From NCBI GenBank assembly GCA_029762755.1, contig JARVGH010000001.1, positions 62,001 through 126,000 of the forward strand: a DNA stretch of 64,000 bases. Direction: 5' to 3'. Positions within the stretch are counted from its first letter, which is position 1. The number at the start of each line of letters is the position of its first letter. The notes under the pieces were generated by a model. The model ran no database searches. It was not told the DNA's origin and saw nothing but the letters and a program-made list of their open reading frames with translations. Of the stretch, positions 16,488 through 25,451 are shown piece after piece. This DNA comes from Candidatus Bathyarchaeum tardum (GTDB lineage Archaea; Thermoproteota; Bathyarchaeia; Bathyarchaeales; Bathyarchaeaceae). The translations under genes and the position numbers were made by a program.

Positions 16488-18211
16488 TCGCTTTTCAGCA
16501 GTTTTCCCCTAAATACCGCAATTACAACGGCTACACCCAAAAACAAAGGCAAAACTGTCCATGAGGCAAATTCTGGAATTTGTGGTGTGTATTTTGGTTC
16601 TGAGTTGGGATTTTCTTCAGTTAAAAATGGTGTGAAATTTAGTTTTCCTAATTTGAAATCATATTTATAATCATAAATTGTTTGGTTTATTGCGTTGGTA
16701 TCTGTTGTTCCCCACCAGTTGTTTGTGGCATTTCTATTGTTGGATGATATGAAACGGAAATTATACTCAGAATTGTTGTAAATGTTGTTGTAAAGAAATG
16801 TTGTAAAGTCCCCTTCAACTCCGATGAAGTTGTTGATAATTGTGTTATTTCTAATTTCATTAGCTTCACTGATTCCATAAGTATTGTTTGCTATTGTGTT
16901 TAATTCAATCAGTGAGCCACCAACAATCCCGTATGTGTTATTGACAATTATGTTGTTTTTTATGGGTTCATTTAATTCTCCAGTAATGCCAATATTGTTG
17001 TTGATGATAATGTTTCCTTCAATATTTACAACATTGCTAACCTTTATATCTACATCATAAATTTGTGACCCACCAACAGTAATTGCTGCATTTGAACAAC
17101 CGCTAATTAGGTTGCCTTGAATAATGGCAGATGTGTAATGCAAATGGAGGGGCCAGCCTGCTGCAGGTTCTATGTAAATTCCATATTCTTCTCCAATAAT
17201 CATGTTATTTTCTATTGACACTTCAATTACAGGATCTTTACCTTTTGGTACCATATCAAGTTGACCAGTAATTGAATTGCCTGAAATTGTTATTTTCCCA
17301 TTAGTAACACTGATTTTTCCCAAAATTTCATTATTTGAAATGGTAGTTGTTTCCCCACGCGCGCGAATGTTTACTTCTCCCAAAATAAAATTTTGTGAAA
17401 TTAGGGCTGAACTTATTCCTCCCCACATAAGTGTTTCACCTTTGTTGATGCCCTCTGAAATGTAATTTTTCACAATTTTTGGGGAGCCACTCTTGACACT
17501 AATTCCACCTGAAATGGTATTATTAGCGATTATGGGAGAATCATTTAAGGAAACTTCTCCTGAAATGGTGTTGTTTAAAACTATATGGGGACCTAAACCA
17601 ACATGAAGATTCCCTGAAATAGTATTAAATGAGAATACACTTGAGCCGTCTGAAGCACAATTTACGTCTCCAAGGATTATGTTGTGGGAAAAAATTGGTT
17701 TTTCAGCGTTTAATTCAACATACACTGGACCAAATATCGAATTGTTGCTAACTATCGATGAGCCACCAACGGTGAGGTTCAAAATGGAATTTCCAACAAT
17801 TTTGGGGGAAACAGAACTAATTTCTACAAAAATTGATTCGAGATTTGAATTCTCAATTATGCTTCCTGAACCTGTATTTTCATCCCAATTGCTACTGAAT
17901 TGTGTAAATATGATCCTTCCATTGTTAACAAAAATTTTGTCTTGGATGTTTCCTAACAACCGTAATGTCCCGTTCACCATGATGTAATATCCATTAAGGT
18001 TCACGGTTGTTCCTGCTTCAATGGTTAATATAATTCCTTCATTTACGAGCACGGGTGCATTAAGTTCGTGGGGGCTATCTGCTTTTGTCCAAGTAGTGTC
18101 AAAATCGATGACCACAACTAAACCTGACTGGGCAAAAGCTTTCGAAGAATCAAACAAGGTTAATCCGCTGAGGATAATTAGCGTTAAAATTGTGCCCAAA
18201 AGCAGTTTCAT
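16484..18211 (-). CDS. Secreted beta-helix protein with PEF-type C-terminal anchor
   Basis: A 575-residue surface protein. After a signal peptide (residues 1-27) comes a conserved N-terminal unit (VVVIDFDTTWTKADSPHEL, then LTIEAGTTVNLNGYYI). A long series of short parallel beta-helix turns rich in N-x-I-x-G/N follows, then TNNWWGTTDTNAI, and finally PEFASWTVLP followed by a hydrophobic helix and a basic end. The last element resembles archaeal PEF-CTERM sorting signals. It is a paralog of the next two genes, and its start codon lies inside the 141-bp repeat at 18202-18342. Confidence 0.82.
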   Translation of the reverse strand: MKLLLGTILTLIILSGLTLFDSSKAFAQSGLVVVIDFDTTWTKADSPHELNAPVLVNEGIILTIEAGTTVNLNGYYIMVNGTLRLLGNIQDKIFVNNGRIIFTQFSSNWDENTGSGSIIENSNLESIFVEISSVSPKIVGNSILNLTVGGSSIVSNNSIFGPVYVELNAEKPIFSHNIILGDVNCASDGSSVFSFNTISGNLHVGLGPHIVLNNTISGEVSLNDSPIIANNTISGGISVKSGSPKIVKNYISEGINKGETLMWGGISSALISQNFILGEVNIRARGETTTISNNEILGKISVTNGKITISGNSITGQLDMVPKGKDPVIEVSIENNMIIGEEYGIYIEPAAGWPLHLHYTSAIIQGNLISGCSNAAITVGGSQIYDVDIKVSNVVNIEGNIIINNNIGITGELNEPIKNNIIVNNTYGIVGGSLIELNTIANNTYGISEANEIRNNTIINNFIGVEGDFTTFLYNNIYNNSEYNFRFISSNNRNATNNWWGTTDTNAINQTIYDYKYDFKLGKLNFTPFLTEENPNSEPKYTPQIPEFASWTVLPLFLGVAVVIAVFRGKLLKSD

Positions 18212-18342
18212 TTATTTTTTCCTCACGGGATTTTTTTTTTAAAAATTATGGCTACCAGAATTATTACTGCTGCCAGAGGCAAAATTGTCCATGTGGGAAA
18301 CTCTGGAATTATGTATTTTGGTTGTGCGTTGGGGTTTGGTTC
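18202..18342. repeat. 141-bp direct repeat, copy 1
   Basis: Identical to 20043-20183 as read by eye. It covers the first codons of the gene at 16484-18211, the short intergenic T tract and the last roughly 40 codons of the gene at 18223-19917. The identity stops sharply at 18342. Confidence 0.85.
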
Positions 18343-19917
18343 GGTTAGGAATGGAGTGAAGTTTACTGTTCCTAAGTCTAGGGAATATTTGGAGTCATGT
18401 ATTGATAACCCAATTGTTTCTGTGTCTGTGGTTCCCCACCAGTTGTTGGTGGCGTCGATGGTGCCGTACGTGTCTGTTAAGTAAATGCTGTTATTGTAAT
18501 CTTCAATATTGTTGTAATTTATTGTAGCAGAATCACATTTGATTAATTCCAATGCTACAGGGCAACTAGTTATTGTGTTATTGTTACACTGTATTGAATG
18601 ACTATGAACGTAGATTCCAGACCTAGTTTGTTTAGTTATAACGTTGTTCTCAATAATCGAAAACCCCTCATTGGTCACGCTGATTCCGTTTTCTCCACTC
18701 GTTATGGTGTTGCTTCGAATTTCAGAATCCATGAAATTTACTTGTATTCCAAACCTATTGTTAATCAGATTATTTCCTTCAATCAAGGTTCCCCCAAATA
18801 TTCCCCTAGAACAATCTGTAATCGTGTTGTTTGCAACAGTAACAAAACCCCCATAAACATTAATGCCTGAAGTTGTGGTTGTTCTGTTGACCGTTGTCCG
18901 CCACATATAATACGTATCGTAAGAGTATTCGTATGTATGACCTGTGAGGGTGTTATACGAAACTTCAAACAATCCGCCCTTTTCAATAACTGCAATAATT
19001 GGACAATCCCCTAAATGACCTGAAAAATGACCGCCAACCAACTGTTTGCCGTGGACGTAACCTTGGAAAACGTTGTTTGAAATTTTTGCTGAGTGTGCAG
19101 AAACATAGGCACCTTGCTGGATTACGTTATTGGTAATTTCTGCTGATTGTACATCAAAATAATTAACTCCTGCACCTTGAGCGGATCCGGGATAAAAATT
19201 ACCAATGTTTCCAATTTGGTTGTTTGAAATTTGGAAATTTTTTCCATATCCATCAAGGGACTTTATGGTGCAGTCTGAGATTTCAAGTGATCCCCCTTTA
19301 CAGTTGATGTATGAAATGATATGATGTGAAATCTTCACGTTGCCCTCGTGAACATTTAGTGTTCCAATTTTGTTGTTTTGGATCAATGCCCCGTCCCCGT
19401 GAATTGAAATGGTGCCTATTGTGTTGTCTTGAATCACTGATGGTCCTGTTGCTGTTATTTCAGATTTTTCAGAATTACAATTGATTATCTTTATTGGGGC
19501 TTTGCTGGAAAGATCCATTTTGTCCATTACTGTGTTTTGGATTATGTGGCCCGACTTTGTTTGTTGATTCCAGCCATTGCTTGTTGTGGTGAGGTTAATT
19601 AATCCATTATTAAGGTAAACTTGGTCCCAATCCCCACCACAAACAAAAGTGCCCTCCACACGCATTTCATAATTGTTAAAATCTATCGTAACTCCCGCTT
19701 CAATTGTCAACGTCGCTCCATTGTTTACACGTACTGGACCAGTAAGCTCGTAAGGGCTATCCGCTTTATCCCAAGTAGTATCTGAATCAATAACTACAAC
19801 TAAACTTGGCTGGGCAAAAACTCTCAAGTTTAACCTTTGAGGTAATCCAAATACAAGTATTGTTATTATTAAAACGTAAAAAACTAAAGTTAAAACTTTG
19901 GTGACTTTAACTGTCAT
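18223..19917 (-). CDS. Secreted beta-helix protein with PEF-type anchor, middle paralog
   Basis: A 564-residue exported protein starting MTVKV, with a signal peptide, the shared N-terminal unit (VVVIDSDTTWDKADSPYEL) and beta-helix repeats. One region is His/Tyr-rich (around HGKQLVGGHFSGHLGDCP), followed by ATNNWWGTTDTETIG and the tail IPEFPTWTILPLAAVII ending KKKIP. The final 40 residues are identical to those of the paralog at 20064-21605, while the middle has diverged in length and sequence. Probably a cell-surface glycan-binding or structural protein anchored by an archaeosortase-like enzyme. Its promoter region carries paired 17-bp repeats. Confidence 0.82.
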   Translation of the reverse strand: MTVKVTKVLTLVFYVLIITILVFGLPQRLNLRVFAQPSLVVVIDSDTTWDKADSPYELTGPVRVNNGATLTIEAGVTIDFNNYEMRVEGTFVCGGDWDQVYLNNGLINLTTTSNGWNQQTKSGHIIQNTVMDKMDLSSKAPIKIINCNSEKSEITATGPSVIQDNTIGTISIHGDGALIQNNKIGTLNVHEGNVKISHHIISYINCKGGSLEISDCTIKSLDGYGKNFQISNNQIGNIGNFYPGSAQGAGVNYFDVQSAEITNNVIQQGAYVSAHSAKISNNVFQGYVHGKQLVGGHFSGHLGDCPIIAVIEKGGLFEVSYNTLTGHTYEYSYDTYYMWRTTVNRTTTTSGINVYGGFVTVANNTITDCSRGIFGGTLIEGNNLINNRFGIQVNFMDSEIRSNTITSGENGISVTNEGFSIIENNVITKQTRSGIYVHSHSIQCNNNTITSCPVALELIKCDSATINYNNIEDYNNSIYLTDTYGTIDATNNWWGTTDTETIGLSIHDSKYSLDLGTVNFTPFLTEPNPNAQPKYIIPEFPTWTILPLAAVIILVAIIFKKKIP

Positions 19918-19955
19918 ATCATAATATTTACTTAATGAGATAAAAAAGGGTTTTT

Positions 19956-20017
19956 CTCAAGAAAAATTGACAAAATACTTATCATTTGATTTATCTATTG
20001 CTCAAGAAAATTTGACG
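19956..20017. promoter_or_regulatory. Paired 17-bp repeats upstream of the middle beta-helix gene
   Basis: CTCAAGAAAAATTGACA at 19956-19972 and CTCAAGAAAATTTGACG at 20001-20017 are direct repeats spaced exactly 45 bases apart. The same pair, with the same spacing, precedes the paralog gene at 21605. A shared activator or repressor site is inferred. Confidence 0.5.
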
Positions 20018-20052
20018 AAAGAAAAAATAACTGTGCCCCGCTGCAGTTTCAT
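20002..20052 (-). pseudogene. Fossil start of a beta-helix gene
   Basis: The minus strand from 20052 reads ATGAAACTGC, identical to the first ten bases of the gene at 18211. It then keeps a GGGCACA match to that gene's fourth to seventh codons before reaching a stop after 16 codons. It lies at the downstream edge of repeat copy 2. It is best explained as the breakpoint remnant of a tandem duplication. Confidence 0.5.
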
Positions 20053-20183
20053 TTATTTTTTCCTCACGGGATTTTTTTTTTAAAAATTATGGCTACCAGA
20101 ATTATTACTGCTGCCAGAGGCAAAATTGTCCATGTGGGAAACTCTGGAATTATGTATTTTGGTTGTGCGTTGGGGTTTGGTTC
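20043..20183. repeat. 141-bp direct repeat, copy 2
   Basis: Identical to 18202-18342 by eye. It contains the last roughly 40 codons of the gene at 20064-21605, the intergenic T tract and an orphan ATGAAACTGC on the minus strand. Confidence 0.85.
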
Positions 20184-21605
20184 TGTCAATATTGGTTCTA
20201 TGTTTACTTTGCCTAGGTAGAAGTCGTGTTTGAAGTCGTAAATTGTTGCGTCGATTGCTTGGGTGTCTGTGGTGCCCCACCAGTTGTTGGTGGCGTCAAT
20301 GGTGCTTGATGTTCCATCTAGGTAGATGCTGTATTGTGCATAGTTTTCGATATTGTTGTAGTTGATTTTTGCTGAACCACACTCAAGGAGCCTTATTGCT
20401 ACCTGATCAACGTTTGTGATGGTGTTGTTTAGAATTGTTGCTTCCGAGGTGATGACGTTAACTCCATATTTGTCGCAATCTTTGATCAGATTATTTTCAA
20501 TTGTTACTTTTCCACCAGTTAAGGCTTCAATTCCTGTTGAATTTGCTTGGATGTTGTTGTTTCGCACAATTGCATCGTTTTGGGTGACAATTATTCCATC
20601 AGTGTTATTAGTCAACAAGTTACCTTCAATTAATGTTCCGCCTTTTATTCCAAGACTGCATCCTGTGACTATGTTGCCTGAAACATTGCCCTTGCCTTCA
20701 AGAATTATTCCAGGAGATGTAATGTTGATTGGTCTGGCTTCAACAATGAACCATTCATATCCTGAAAAAGTATAGCCTGTTACGGTATTGTTGGCAATCA
20801 CTGCTGAATTTGCAACAACAAAGATACCATGTCTAATTGTGTTATTTGTTATCGTTATGGACTTTGCTTGGAAAACCCGAAATGAAACTCCACCATTTGT
20901 TTTAGGACCGTAATGACCTATTGAAGTAATCAGGTTTCCTGATATTACAGGAGAGCTAGAGCAATGATCCCCGTTCTCAATGCGTTCAATTGTGTTGTCT
21001 AAAATTTCTGGAGTTCCTGAATCAATATCAATTACATAAATGTCATTGTTTTGGATTATGGGCGAACCACCAGAAACTTTGAGGACCTTTATTGTGTTAT
21101 CCGTAATTATTGACGAACTGCTAACATATATTGAATAGATTTCGCTTTTGTAAACCTTTACGGGGGCGCTGCTGTCTATGTGTACATGGTTTGTAACTAC
21201 GTTTTCTAGTGTGGACCCTGAACCCGTTTCTTCGTTCCAGCCGTTACTATGTTGGGTGAACTCAATTGTTTCACTCCCTGCTTTTCCTGTGCTAATTAGT
21301 TGTATTTTTTGACTGCTTGTTCCAATGGCCCGTAACGTGCCATTCACTAGAACGTTGTAATCGTTAAGGTCCACTGTTGCTCCTGCTTCGATGGTTAAGG
21401 TTGCTCCTTGGCTTACAAACAAGGGTCCAGTAAGTTCGTGGGGGCTGTCTGCTTTGGTCCATGTCGTGTCAGAATCAATTACAACAACCAAACCTGGCTG
21501 AGCGAAAACTATCGTGGACGTAGTTTGTGTAAAGCAACAAACAAGTGTAGTTATCAGTAATGCATGAAGAAGTGAATTTAAAATATTGTTGACTTTAACT
21601 GTCAT
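20064..21605 (-). CDS. Secreted beta-helix protein with PEF-type anchor, third paralog
   Basis: A 513-residue exported protein. It has the MTVKV start and signal peptide, the unit VVVIDSDTTWTKADSPHEL, LTIEAGATVDLNDYNVLVNG, a shorter beta-helix than its neighbours, ATNNWWGTTDTQAID, and the same IPEFPTWTILP tail and KKKIP end as the paralog downstream. The Trp-rich NNWWGTTDT unit is shared by all three and probably caps the helix. It is likely displayed on the cell surface. Upstream sequence to about 21710 resembles that of the middle paralog, including the paired 17-bp repeats. Confidence 0.82.
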   Translation of the reverse strand: MTVKVNNILNSLLHALLITTLVCCFTQTTSTIVFAQPGLVVVIDSDTTWTKADSPHELTGPLFVSQGATLTIEAGATVDLNDYNVLVNGTLRAIGTSSQKIQLISTGKAGSETIEFTQHSNGWNEETGSGSTLENVVTNHVHIDSSAPVKVYKSEIYSIYVSSSSIITDNTIKVLKVSGGSPIIQNNDIYVIDIDSGTPEILDNTIERIENGDHCSSSPVISGNLITSIGHYGPKTNGGVSFRVFQAKSITITNNTIRHGIFVVANSAVIANNTVTGYTFSGYEWFIVEARPINITSPGIILEGKGNVSGNIVTGCSLGIKGGTLIEGNLLTNNTDGIIVTQNDAIVRNNNIQANSTGIEALTGGKVTIENNLIKDCDKYGVNVITSEATILNNTITNVDQVAIRLLECGSAKINYNNIENYAQYSIYLDGTSSTIDATNNWWGTTDTQAIDATIYDFKHDFYLGKVNIEPILTEPNPNAQPKYIIPEFPTWTILPLAAVIILVAIIFKKKIP

Positions 21606-21643
21606 ATCATAATATTTATTTAATGAGATAAAAAAGGGTTTTT

Positions 21644-21705
21644 CTCAAGAATAATTGACAAAAAACTTATCATTTGGTTTACTATCAACTCAAGAAAAAT
21701 TGACA
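21644..21705. promoter_or_regulatory. Paired 17-bp repeats upstream of the third beta-helix gene
   Basis: CTCAAGAATAATTGACA at 21644-21660 and CTCAAGAAAAATTGACA at 21689-21705 repeat the arrangement seen at 19956-20017, again with 45-base spacing. One mismatch separates the two copies here. Confidence 0.5.
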
Positions 21706-21848
21706 AGAAGAGAGACTAATTTCAGTAAAACCATTTTATTAGATTGTTATGGATTTGTTAGCTCGAACTGTTTTTGTTAGTTGGGTGTTTCTGTAAGCTT
21801 TCGTCTTCTTTAAACTAATTTTGAATGATAAAACAATTTTGATTGAAA

Positions 21849-22037
21849 ATGTTAGAAAAGCAATCAACAAAAGAAACTGTGTTGTCTCCAACACTCAATT
21901 TTAGGTGGAGAATGAGCTATTTTGCTGGAGTTACGAGATTGTTATCTAGTGATATGAGTTCTTTTAGTTTTTTTGTTAAAACTACGCCTGAAATACCCCT
22001 AAATGTAAGTCTACGTATTTTTGGAGGTGAAAATTAA
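21849..22037 (+). CDS. Possible small protein coupled to the tail-fibre-like gene
   Basis: A 62-residue frame from ATG whose TAA stop shares its last base with the ATG of the 1009-residue gene (TAATG). This is a layout typical of translational coupling. The sequence is mixed, with a Ser/Phe-rich middle (SSDMSSFSFFVKTT) and no recognised domain. It has no clear ribosome site of its own. It may be a genuine leader or assembly partner, or chance open sequence. Confidence 0.3.
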   Translation: MLEKQSTKETVLSPTLNFRWRMSYFAGVTRLLSSDMSSFSFFVKTTPEIPLNVSLRIFGGEN

Positions 22038-25000
22038 TGGCGAATAATATTTTTTGTGACGGTTTTGAAACTGCAGATTTTTCACAATGGGATAATACGA
22101 GTGGGTCTCCAACAACTCAAAACACAACAGTCCATCATGGTTCATACGCTGCAAGTATACCTTTGAACAGTAGAGTTTACAAAATTTTTGACGACAACGA
22201 CACTGTGTGGGTAAGGGTATATGTCAGATGGGAAACTAATCCATCAGGAGGCAATCAGGCTCGGTTATTCAATATAGGTAAAGCAGACGGTACTGGAACG
22301 TTGCTTTGTGCCACAATTGCAAATGATTCGGGAACAATGAAATGGGGATTAAGAACATTAGACAACACAGAAAATTTTGATGAAGAATTGTTTACAGGCG
22401 GTCCAACACCGACAGTTGACACTTGGTATTGTGTAGAACTAAAATGGCAACAAAACACAGCTAATGGCGCAAAAATTTTTGTTGATGGGATTTTAGTTGG
22501 AACTCCATCAGTTACAACTTCTAACACCCCTGCTGACACTTTAAATCTGTTACCTGAATCTACAGATGTAACTGCATACTACGATTGTTCTGTGATTTCT
22601 GACAATTATATCGGTCCAGAACCAGAATACATTAACACATCCATAACCAATGAAGCAGTGCTTGTTAGTAGTGCTCCACATTTAACTAATTGGGAAATCG
22701 TTGAAGGCATTTATGGATGGGTTATCACCTATCTGCCACATAATGCTGTACCTGCTAGTCAAACAATTAATGTTAACTCAGTCACAGGTTTTGAAGTAGG
22801 AGACATTGTAACAATCGAAGATGATGATGAATCTGCGCAAAAGGAAATTCAGGAAATTAATGTACAAGCTAACACGCTAACAATGACTGAAACCATTGGG
22901 TACATATATCGTGAAGACAGAAATGCTAGAGTTTACATCTGGAAACCTGGCAAGAGACTTTTCAGTAAATTAGATGCAGATGCACAAGGTGGTGTAGACC
23001 ATAAAGTAGTCAGTGTTGAATCTGTTGAAGCAGGTCACTATGAAGTGGGAGATATTGTAACAATAAAAGATAGTGCTGCCTCTGAGACAAACAAAATTGC
23101 AATTGTTGATGCCGTTAACAATAATTTAACTATGGATTACGATCTTTCAAGCACTTATCTAGTTTCACAAGGTGCTCATGTAGATGGAAGGAAACGATGG
23201 AACATTGGAAGCTTTGACAACCCCAAAAATCACTTAAGATTCAAAGATAACGACACTGGTCATTATTACAACATATTTTTGGTGACTGTAACTGGTGATG
23301 CAAGTGCGAACGATCCATTATTTGTCCTTGACGAAGGAATGGTTGTCAAAAAAGACATTTCAGCAGGTGGATTTGTAGGTTCAAATCAAGGTGAACTATG
23401 GTTAGGTCATGGGAGAGCAGATGCTCTTGATCCTCCAAAAATCATTCTTACCCATTCGTCCAATTTTGGTTATGACCCTGAATATACCACTTTACACTTA
23501 AGAAAACTTGAGATAGAAGGTGACAGCTTTAAAACAACAACTCCTGCCCATATGAGTTTAGGTAACTTGATTGCTACTGGTGATGTGAATGTTGCGGGTA
23601 CCATGAGTGCCGCTCGACTTGACATGCCTGCTCAGCATGATGTGTTTTCTGTTATTGCGCTTGATAATGGTCCAGATACTGATGTGTATCTTGTTCCTCA
23701 GAATCCTAGTAATGACACTGGTTTGGGTTTGGGTACTGCTAATGTTCCGTTCAAGTGGGTTGATGCTACTAACGTTTTTGCTGACAACATTAATGGGTTA
23801 AGTGCAGATGAAGATTTGACCATTACTCCTAATACTGGACGAAAAGTGGTCATCGATGGAGACTTGCAAGTAAACGGGGATTTGTCAAGTGGTACCCTAA
23901 AGGGTAGCAATACGACTGATTCGAATGGTGAACGAACAGTAAATTTTGCTGAATCTTTTGATTCTGCGCCTTTGGTGTTTGTTCAGTCTCGGGACTCTAC
24001 TGGTCGGGGAGTAAGGTTTGATGTTACTTCTAAATCTACTTCAAGCTTCACGGTAAAAGCAACAGTGTTGCCTGTAAACCATAAACACAAAATCGGCCAA
24101 GCCTTGGCAACTGTAGATTGGACTATGGGAATCGACAACTCTACAGGAGAACACAAACACGGATTCGACGGCGGAGCAGCAGTAGACTTGGCTCATAATC
24201 ATGGAAACCATCAACACGGATTCGGATCAGGGGCAGAACAAGCAGCAGTGGACTTGGCGCATAACCATGGTACTCACCAGCACGGCTTTGGATCTGGAGC
24301 AGAACAAGCTGCAGTAGATCTTGCTCACAGTCATGGAAACCATCAACACGGGTTTGGAGCAGGAAACCAAGCAGCAGCAGTAGACTTAACCCATAGCCAC
24401 GGAAGCCATAGCCATGGCTTTTCTGGTTCAGGCGGAACAACTTCAAATGGTAGCCATGCTCACGCTAGTGCGGGCAGCCATAGTCATGGAATGACTGGAA
24501 CCGGAGTCCAAACTGGAATCACATCAGGGCATTCACACCTTTACTACGTCGTCAGCGGATGGACAACAAGCGCGGGTGGGTCACATTCTCATGCATCTGC
24601 AGGAAGCCACAGCCATACATGTTCAGCAAGCGGAACAACAGGAAGCACAGGTGTCTCGTTAGGGTCTACAATATCTTACGTTGGAGGAAACACTGCATTC
24701 TCAACAATTTCGTTGGGTCAAAGCCTCGCAACCGTTGGGGGCAACACGGCGTATACTGCTGTTTCTTTAGGTCAAAGTTTGTCAACTGTTGGAGGAAACA
24801 CTGCATTCACCGGAATTAACATCGGAGAAACCTTTGCATATGTTGGAGGCTACACCAAAGAGGATGCTGCCCATGGGCATGACCTTTTAAACAAAGCACC
24901 TTATGCCCGAAGCATACAACTCAGAGACATAAACGGTAGTGTGGTAGAAGCTGGAGGAACAATGACCACCGTATCTGACACGCTTAAACAACTATACACT

Positions 25001-25066
25001 GAAGCTGCTGACCTGTCCGCTGAAAGTTTAGAAGTAGACTTTGATTGGATGGCAATACCTGCGTAA
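22037..25066 (+). CDS. Tail-fibre-like protein with lectin-like domains and His-rich repeats
   Basis: A 1009-residue protein with no signal peptide and a GGAGGTGA ribosome site. Residues 1-200 look like a concanavalin/LamG jelly roll. Two VGDIVTI modules follow, then DLQVNGDL and an H-type-lectin-like stretch (about 640-690, FAESFDSAPLVFVQSRD). Around residues 690-860 are tandem 22-residue units of the form AVDLAHNHGNHQHGFGSG and further HSH motifs. Four VGGNTA repeats and a compact end complete it. HxH motifs recall metal-binding tips of phage tail fibres such as T4 gp37. It may be a receptor-binding fibre of a virus or contractile system, but no other virion gene is present. Confidence 0.65.
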   Translation: MANNIFCDGFETADFSQWDNTSGSPTTQNTTVHHGSYAASIPLNSRVYKIFDDNDTVWVRVYVRWETNPSGGNQARLFNIGKADGTGTLLCATIANDSGTMKWGLRTLDNTENFDEELFTGGPTPTVDTWYCVELKWQQNTANGAKIFVDGILVGTPSVTTSNTPADTLNLLPESTDVTAYYDCSVISDNYIGPEPEYINTSITNEAVLVSSAPHLTNWEIVEGIYGWVITYLPHNAVPASQTINVNSVTGFEVGDIVTIEDDDESAQKEIQEINVQANTLTMTETIGYIYREDRNARVYIWKPGKRLFSKLDADAQGGVDHKVVSVESVEAGHYEVGDIVTIKDSAASETNKIAIVDAVNNNLTMDYDLSSTYLVSQGAHVDGRKRWNIGSFDNPKNHLRFKDNDTGHYYNIFLVTVTGDASANDPLFVLDEGMVVKKDISAGGFVGSNQGELWLGHGRADALDPPKIILTHSSNFGYDPEYTTLHLRKLEIEGDSFKTTTPAHMSLGNLIATGDVNVAGTMSAARLDMPAQHDVFSVIALDNGPDTDVYLVPQNPSNDTGLGLGTANVPFKWVDATNVFADNINGLSADEDLTITPNTGRKVVIDGDLQVNGDLSSGTLKGSNTTDSNGERTVNFAESFDSAPLVFVQSRDSTGRGVRFDVTSKSTSSFTVKATVLPVNHKHKIGQALATVDWTMGIDNSTGEHKHGFDGGAAVDLAHNHGNHQHGFGSGAEQAAVDLAHNHGTHQHGFGSGAEQAAVDLAHSHGNHQHGFGAGNQAAAVDLTHSHGSHSHGFSGSGGTTSNGSHAHASAGSHSHGMTGTGVQTGITSGHSHLYYVVSGWTTSAGGSHSHASAGSHSHTCSASGTTGSTGVSLGSTISYVGGNTAFSTISLGQSLATVGGNTAYTAVSLGQSLSTVGGNTAFTGINIGETFAYVGGYTKEDAAHGHDLLNKAPYARSIQLRDINGSVVEAGGTMTTVSDTLKQLYTEAADLSAESLEVDFDWMAIPA

Positions 25067-25083
25067 ACTGGAGAAAAACAAAA

Positions 25084-25299
25084 ATGACCGATAACAACGA
25101 ATCCATCCAGGAATCCCTTAAAATAATCTACAACCAACTAAACGAACTATCCAAAAAAACCGGAATAAAAACCAAAGAACTAATCCAAATAATGGCCAAC
25201 CGAGAACTGGTAATAATCAACAACCAACTCCATGCAATACATGAACACTTGGACAAAATCAGCAAACAAACAGACGTTGACAATAAAACCAAAAACTAA
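25084..25299 (+). CDS. Small helical protein, hypothetical
   Basis: A 71-residue protein starting MTDNNESIQESLKII, 17 bases after the fibre-like gene and on the same strand, so probably cotranscribed. It is almost entirely helical with heptad-like spacing (IIYNQLNELSKK, then IINNQLHAIHEHLDKI), suggesting a short coiled coil. It could be a chaperone or accessory of the fibre-like protein, an inference from position only. No family is recognised. Confidence 0.55.
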   Translation: MTDNNESIQESLKIIYNQLNELSKKTGIKTKELIQIMANRELVIINNQLHAIHEHLDKISKQTDVDNKTKN

Positions 25300-25451
25300 A
25301 CTTTCCCTGCTGCTGCCAGAAAAATGAAAAATCATAAGGACATCATCTTTGATGCCCTTTTCTCTTTTTATTTTGCCCACAAAACAAATCTGGGCTTCTA
25401 AACAAAATCGCTAAAAACAGTTTTATTTTAGTTGCCAGGTGTATAATCAAA

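Noticed and set aside
24141-24446. Minus-strand frame rich in Leu, Gly and Tyr
   Set aside because: Shadow of the His-rich repeats on the plus strand.
24100-24650. 66-bp periodic repeats that could suggest a CRISPR-like array
   Set aside because: They stay in frame inside the fibre-like gene and encode His-rich 22-residue units; there are no unique spacers.
21849-25451. A complete integrated provirus around the fibre-like gene
   Set aside because: No integrase, capsid, terminase, portal or attachment repeats were found; only the fibre-like gene and small neighbours support viral ancestry.
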